From Acidobacteriota bacterium (GTDB lineage Bacteria > Actinomycetota > Acidimicrobiia > Spongiisociales > UBA5794): a stretch of 9,098 bases of DNA. Below the pieces are notes generated by a model that was not told the origin of the DNA, did no database searches, and worked only from the letters and a program-made list of their open reading frames with translations. Below, piece after piece: positions 6,876 to 9,098 of the stretch (its first letter is position 1; each line of letters opens with the position of its first letter). The translations under genes and the position numbers were made by a program. The DNA lies in the NCBI GenBank assembly GCA_004356175.1, contig SMXV01000080.1, forward strand, positions 1-9,098. The letters are read 5' to 3'.

Positions 6876-7708
6876 CGTCCCGTACGATCGGCAACGTTCT
6901 AATGAACGGGGCCAGTACCGATCCACTCTCTGCATCCGTGTCGATATTTGATGTCGGCTTTCAGCGCGGCTACGGATGCTTCGAAGCAATGCGCTCCTAC
7001 GAAGGACACGTATTCAGATTGGATGCTCACCTTGCGCGCCTTGAACGAAGTGCAGACCATCTGCGGATACAACTTGTAAGCAGAGATTTGCTCTCCGAGT
7101 GGTGTACCGAGGTTGCGACCGGAGGAGACGGCGTTCTACGGGTGTATGTGACAGGAGGAATGGATGCCTCAGCACCGGGTATTGACAATCTCACTGCTGT
7201 CTATCTCGAAGCGCTTCCGGATATTTCTACGACGGTACGCCTCGATTTGCTTGAGGCGCCGTGGCACGCGGATGGTCGGGTAAGTGAACTGACGGGGGCC
7301 AAAACGCTGTCGTATGGACCGAACCTCGCAGCGACGATCGAAGCGAAATCGAAGGGTTTCGATGATGCAGTTCTCTTCGGCAGCAGCGGCACGGTCCTCG
7401 AGGGCCCAACGTTTTCCATCGGCTGGGTCGTCGACGGAGCCGTGTGCACGCCCGGCCTCGACAGCCAGATTCTTGCGTCCATCACGAGAGAGGCGACCAT
7501 CGAGGCTGCAGAGGAAATCGGGTTGACCGTGTCAATAGATCGGTACCCCATCAAGGCATTGCTCGAAGCTGACGAAGTGTTCCTGATGTCGACGGTCCGC
7601 GAGGTGATGCCGGTCACGGCCGTGGGCAGCGTCGAATTCTTGCCAGGTCCGGTGACGGTAAAACTTCACTCCGCCTTTCAGCGCCTCGTCGCTCGAGATG
7701 CAGTGTGA
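6872..7708 (+). CDS. Class IV PLP-dependent aminotransferase or aminodeoxychorismate lyase-like protein
   Basis: This 278-residue protein belongs to fold-type IV PLP enzymes, which include branched-chain aminotransferase (IlvE), D-amino-acid aminotransferase and 4-amino-4-deoxychorismate lyase (PabC). The N-terminus SIFDVGFQRGYGCFEAMRSY (24-43) is the usual opening. Lys144 in TGAKTLSYGPNLAATIEAKSKG (141-162) should bind PLP. DDAVLFGSSGTVLEG (164-178), TPGLDSQILASITRE (193-207) and DEVFLMSTVREVMPV (234-248) follow in the expected order. Where many members have an Asn-rich turn after the glutamate, this one has GPTFSIGW (178-185), so the substrate is uncertain. Its length is nearer PabC and D-amino-acid aminotransferase than IlvE. 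The GTG start overlaps nadE by GTGA, and AATG at 6901 offers a later in-frame alternative (residue 11). The chemistry class is confident; the substrate is not. Confidence 0.85.
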   Translation: MTSRTIGNVLMNGASTDPLSASVSIFDVGFQRGYGCFEAMRSYEGHVFRLDAHLARLERSADHLRIQLVSRDLLSEWCTEVATGGDGVLRVYVTGGMDASAPGIDNLTAVYLEALPDISTTVRLDLLEAPWHADGRVSELTGAKTLSYGPNLAATIEAKSKGFDDAVLFGSSGTVLEGPTFSIGWVVDGAVCTPGLDSQILASITREATIEAAEEIGLTVSIDRYPIKALLEADEVFLMSTVREVMPVTAVGSVEFLPGPVTVKLHSAFQRLVARDAV

Positions 7709-8118
7709 CGCTGCTCAACGAGATCGATTTGCTGTACGAGCGAACGGTGATGTCGCCCGACTCGGTGACGGAGCAGTCGTTCGTTGATTGGATGGAGAAC
7801 GTCGCGACGGGTCACCAGGTTGATCGCGTGGCAGCGAAGTATGTGCGGCGATGCCTTCAGGTGGCGCGCAAGCTCGCGGCGTTCTGGCAGGGCGCGCCGT
7901 CCGCTTCAAGTGCTCCACCCGATTGGAGAGCGAGAGTGGATGTTGCGCAGGGGAGTCGTGCTTGGAGACCGCAACTCGAATTGGCGCAGCACCTGCTTGA
8001 GAGGACACCTTCTGAGGAGATATTCGGCTACGTTGTCGACCTCTTTCGAGTCGTCGTCAACGAACCCTTTCTCGACGGGATCTCCTACGAAGAGTGGCTG
8101 GACGCCCGCCGCAATTGA
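7705..8118 (+). CDS. Conserved-looking protein of unknown function, 137 residues
   Basis: I do not recognise this protein. It begins with a GTG that overlaps the aminotransferase stop by GTGA, which strongly argues that it is real and translated with the genes before it. The sequence is mainly helix-forming and soluble, with no signal peptide or membrane segment. An N-terminal half (FVDWMENVATGHQ, then AAKYVRRCLQVARKLAAFW at about 41-59) and a C-terminal half (EEIFGYVVDLFRVVV at about 104-118, ending YEEWLDARR) flank a Ser/Ala/Pro-rich turn near 60-72. It has one cysteine and no obvious metal or nucleotide motif. It could be an accessory or scaffold protein for the operon enzymes. That role rests on context alone. 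Confidence 0.8.
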   Translation: MTLLNEIDLLYERTVMSPDSVTEQSFVDWMENVATGHQVDRVAAKYVRRCLQVARKLAAFWQGAPSASSAPPDWRARVDVAQGSRAWRPQLELAQHLLERTPSEEIFGYVVDLFRVVVNEPFLDGISYEEWLDARRN

Positions 8119-8128
8119 ATCAAGCGGT

Positions 8129-8140
8129 TAGCATCGGATT
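8129..8140 (+). promoter_or_regulatory. Candidate -10 box for a leaderless lipoprotein transcript
   Basis: TAGCAT (8129-8134) matches TANNNT and is followed by exactly six bases (CGGATT) before the ATG at 8141. There is no Shine-Dalgarno sequence. This is the same geometry as at the SDR gene. No clear -35 box is seen; it would fall inside the end of the preceding gene. Confidence 0.45.
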
Positions 8141-8671
8141 ATGAATGTGATACACAAGTCACACGTTATGAAGGTCGGCTTCGTAGCAATTGTGGTGCTT
8201 GTGTCCGCGTGCTCACCGTCGGGCAGCGACACTGCTACCTCGTCAACCATCCCGGCTCCCGTCACGACCCTCGCAGCGACCGAGGATCCTGGGTCGGCGC
8301 CAGATACAACCACGACGACCGAGGAACCAAAGACCATCCTCTCAGCGCCGGAGTACAAGATCGTGCAGCGCACGCCTGGCACCGACAGCGGCGATACCGT
8401 TGTGGTTCTGCTCGATCCGGCGACCTACAACTCGCTGACTGACATCGATTTGTACGACCTCATTGCTGAGATCGTCGAGCTGTTTCCGCCCATTGCGTCG
8501 ATTCACATCGTCGACAGCGGGGCTGCAGCATCGGTGATCAGCGATCCAGACGCATCCCAGGCCGATCGCAACAGCGTTTCGCCGAACTACCTTGCTCGCC
8601 TCGAAAACGGATTCCAGATCACGTACCTCGGACCGTTCGCCTCATCAGGAACCGCCGTCCTTGGAAGCTGA
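8141..8671 (+). CDS. Small secreted lipoprotein of unknown function
   Basis: This 176-residue protein has a lipoprotein signal peptide: a basic start, the hydrophobic stretch VGFVAIVVLVSA (12-23) and Cys24 in a lipobox (VSAC). It should therefore be lipid-anchored outside the membrane. Residues about 25-63 are a Ser/Thr/Pro-rich linker including a TTTTTEEP run, typical of actinobacterial lipoproteins. The remaining about 110 residues form a compact alpha/beta-looking domain: TVVVLLDPATY (86-96), LYDLIAEIVELFPPIASIHIVD (104-125) and YLARLENGFQITYLGPF (149-165). I cannot name the family. ATG 8141 is chosen because of the candidate leaderless promoter; Met10 (8168) is an in-frame alternative that would still leave a working signal peptide. 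The gene lies 22 bases after the unknown protein and could also be reached by read-through from the operon. Confidence 0.8.
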   Translation: MNVIHKSHVMKVGFVAIVVLVSACSPSGSDTATSSTIPAPVTTLAATEDPGSAPDTTTTTEEPKTILSAPEYKIVQRTPGTDSGDTVVVLLDPATYNSLTDIDLYDLIAEIVELFPPIASIHIVDSGAAASVISDPDASQADRNSVSPNYLARLENGFQITYLGPFASSGTAVLGS

Positions 8672-8761
8672 CAACTCAACCACTCGTAAGGAACTCCCTT
8701 CGGGTTGTCTTCCCCCGAGAATACGCGAGCAACCGAGGTACGAGATTGCCATTCTCAGCAA

Positions 8762-8788
8762 GGAACGCGGGACCGCCGGGGGCGTTCC
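8762..8788 (+). terminator. GC-rich hairpin after the lipoprotein gene, possible terminator
   Basis: GGAACGC (8762-8768) is perfectly complementary to GCGTTCC (8782-8788), with 13 GC-rich bases between. A pyrimidine-rich stretch follows. It lies 90 bases beyond the lipoprotein stop. A role as terminator is plausible but there is no clean T-run. Confidence 0.35.
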
Positions 8789-8804
8789 CCTCTCTGACCC
8801 TCGC

Positions 8805-8855
8805 TCTGCTTTCTACCTCTCTCTCCCACAAGGGGAGAGAGAGGTAGAAAGCGGA
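8805..8855. repeat. Long perfect palindrome, 20-bp stem with 5-base loop
   Basis: Bases 8808-8827 are perfectly complementary to 8833-8852 around the loop ACAAG. The stem extends to 8805/8855 with one T-G wobble, giving 23 pairs. The arms are polypyrimidine/polypurine with CT repeats (core CTCTCTCCC and GGGAGAGAG). Lying between convergent genes it could end transcription in both directions. A dispersed REP-like intergenic palindrome is the alternative. No T-run flanks it. Confidence 0.75.
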
Positions 8856-8894
8856 ATCGCTTGAACAGATTCTTGCTGTCGCGGGTTCTCACCT

Positions 8895-8914
8895 CTCTCC
8901 CTTGATGGGATGAG
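8895..8914. repeat. Imperfect hairpin resembling a decayed copy of the neighbouring palindrome
   Basis: CTCTCCC (8895-8901) pairs with GGGATGAG (8907-8914) around the loop TTGAT, with T8911 bulged. The bases before it (ACCTCTCTC from 8891) repeat the left arm of the large palindrome (from 8815), and the loop is again five bases. This suggests either a second, diverged copy or a tandem terminator for the mgtE gene arriving from the right. Confidence 0.35.
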
Positions 8915-8978
8915 TTCGCCTGCGAAGATGCAGGTCAGATAGGCTGACAGACGCCTCAACTACTACAGAGACGAAGTG

Positions 8979-9098
8979 TCAGAGGAGGAGGAACGTTGCG
9001 GTGAGGAGGAAGCTTGTGAAGCCGACGATGTCGGTGATCATGGTCAGGAAGATGTTTGAGGCAAGGGCGGGGTCCTGACCAAGGCGTCGCAGGACAAC
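8979..9098 (-). CDS. mgtE: MgtE-like magnesium transporter, C-terminal end (runs off right edge)
   Basis: The minus strand is open from the window edge to a TGA at 8981-8979, giving the last 39 residues. LRRLGQDPALASN, then FLTMITDIVGFTSFLLTATFLLL, matches the end of the MgtE membrane domain. There a conserved DPA...T...D motif lies at the start of the last transmembrane helix and helps line the Mg2+ pore. The helix runs to the C-terminus, as usual in the family. MgtE imports Mg2+ under control of a cytosolic sensor domain that is outside the window. The gene converges on the lipoprotein gene. The fragment is short, so the family call rests on this one motif and the helix. Confidence 0.8.
   Translation of the reverse strand, partial: VVLRRLGQDPALASNIFLTMITDIVGFTSFLLTATFLLL

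Larger units (their letters stand above)
8672..8978. other. Non-coding region between convergent lipoprotein and mgtE genes
   Basis: These 307 bases hold no credible gene; an open frame at 8592-8864 has no protein character and crosses the palindromes. The region contains several inverted repeats in a row (8762-8788, 8805-8855, 8895-8914), as expected of a terminator zone between genes that converge. I see no tRNA or other RNA gene. Confidence 0.6.

Noticed and set aside
8672..8760. Possible hairpins around CTCG...CGAG and GGAA...TTCC
   Set aside because: Arms are only four bases long with long loops; expected by chance.
8592..8864. 90-codon open frame on the plus strand after the lipoprotein
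   Set aside because: It starts inside the lipoprotein gene in another frame and runs through the palindrome; no Shine-Dalgarno sequence or domain-like sequence.

Overview
The window looks like chromosomal DNA from an actinobacterium, probably of the Acidimicrobiia type. This is inferred from three things: moderately GC-rich codon use, the paired SDR and PlsC-type acyltransferase genes that resemble the galE2 (Rv0501)/Rv0502 pair of mycobacteria, and two genes that look leaderless, with a TANNNT box six bases before the ATG. No taxonomic marker is present, so this is not firm.

Layout from left to right. (1) The N-terminal 135 codons of an IS481-family transposase run off the left edge on the minus strand. 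The IS element sits just downstream of a minus-strand two-gene operon. (2) That operon (2647 down to 501) encodes an NAD(P)-binding SDR protein followed by a lysophospholipid-type acyltransferase with an unusual N-terminal extension. The two genes overlap by ATGA. (3) A divergent promoter region (about 2648-2802) separates it from the plus-strand gene tyrA, a prephenate dehydrogenase with a C-terminal ACT domain. (4) A gap of about 210 bases holds a hairpin and a possible promoter. (5) A tight plus-strand operon follows (4036-8118): a YbdK-type carboxylate-amine ligase, glutamine-dependent NAD+ synthetase nadE, a class IV PLP aminotransferase and a 137-residue protein of unknown function. Each junction is a 4-base GTGA overlap, so every downstream gene starts with GTG. 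(6) A small lipoprotein with a Thr/Ser-rich linker follows after 22 bases and probably has its own leaderless promoter. (7) A non-coding stretch of about 300 bases carries several inverted repeats, including a perfect 20-bp palindrome. (8) The C-terminal 39 codons of an MgtE-like magnesium transporter enter from the right edge on the minus strand, convergent with the lipoprotein.

Most of the content is conserved housekeeping metabolism: tyrosine biosynthesis, NAD synthesis, amino-group transfer and lipid acylation. I see no defence system, CRISPR array, prophage or RNA gene. The points most worth a second look are the SAP/Rho_N-like plus CCCH extension on the acyltransferase, the all-GTGA operon linking a GCS2 ligase to NadE and an unknown protein, the possible Shine-Dalgarno sequestration in the IS481 leader, the two leaderless starts, and the palindromes in front of mgtE.
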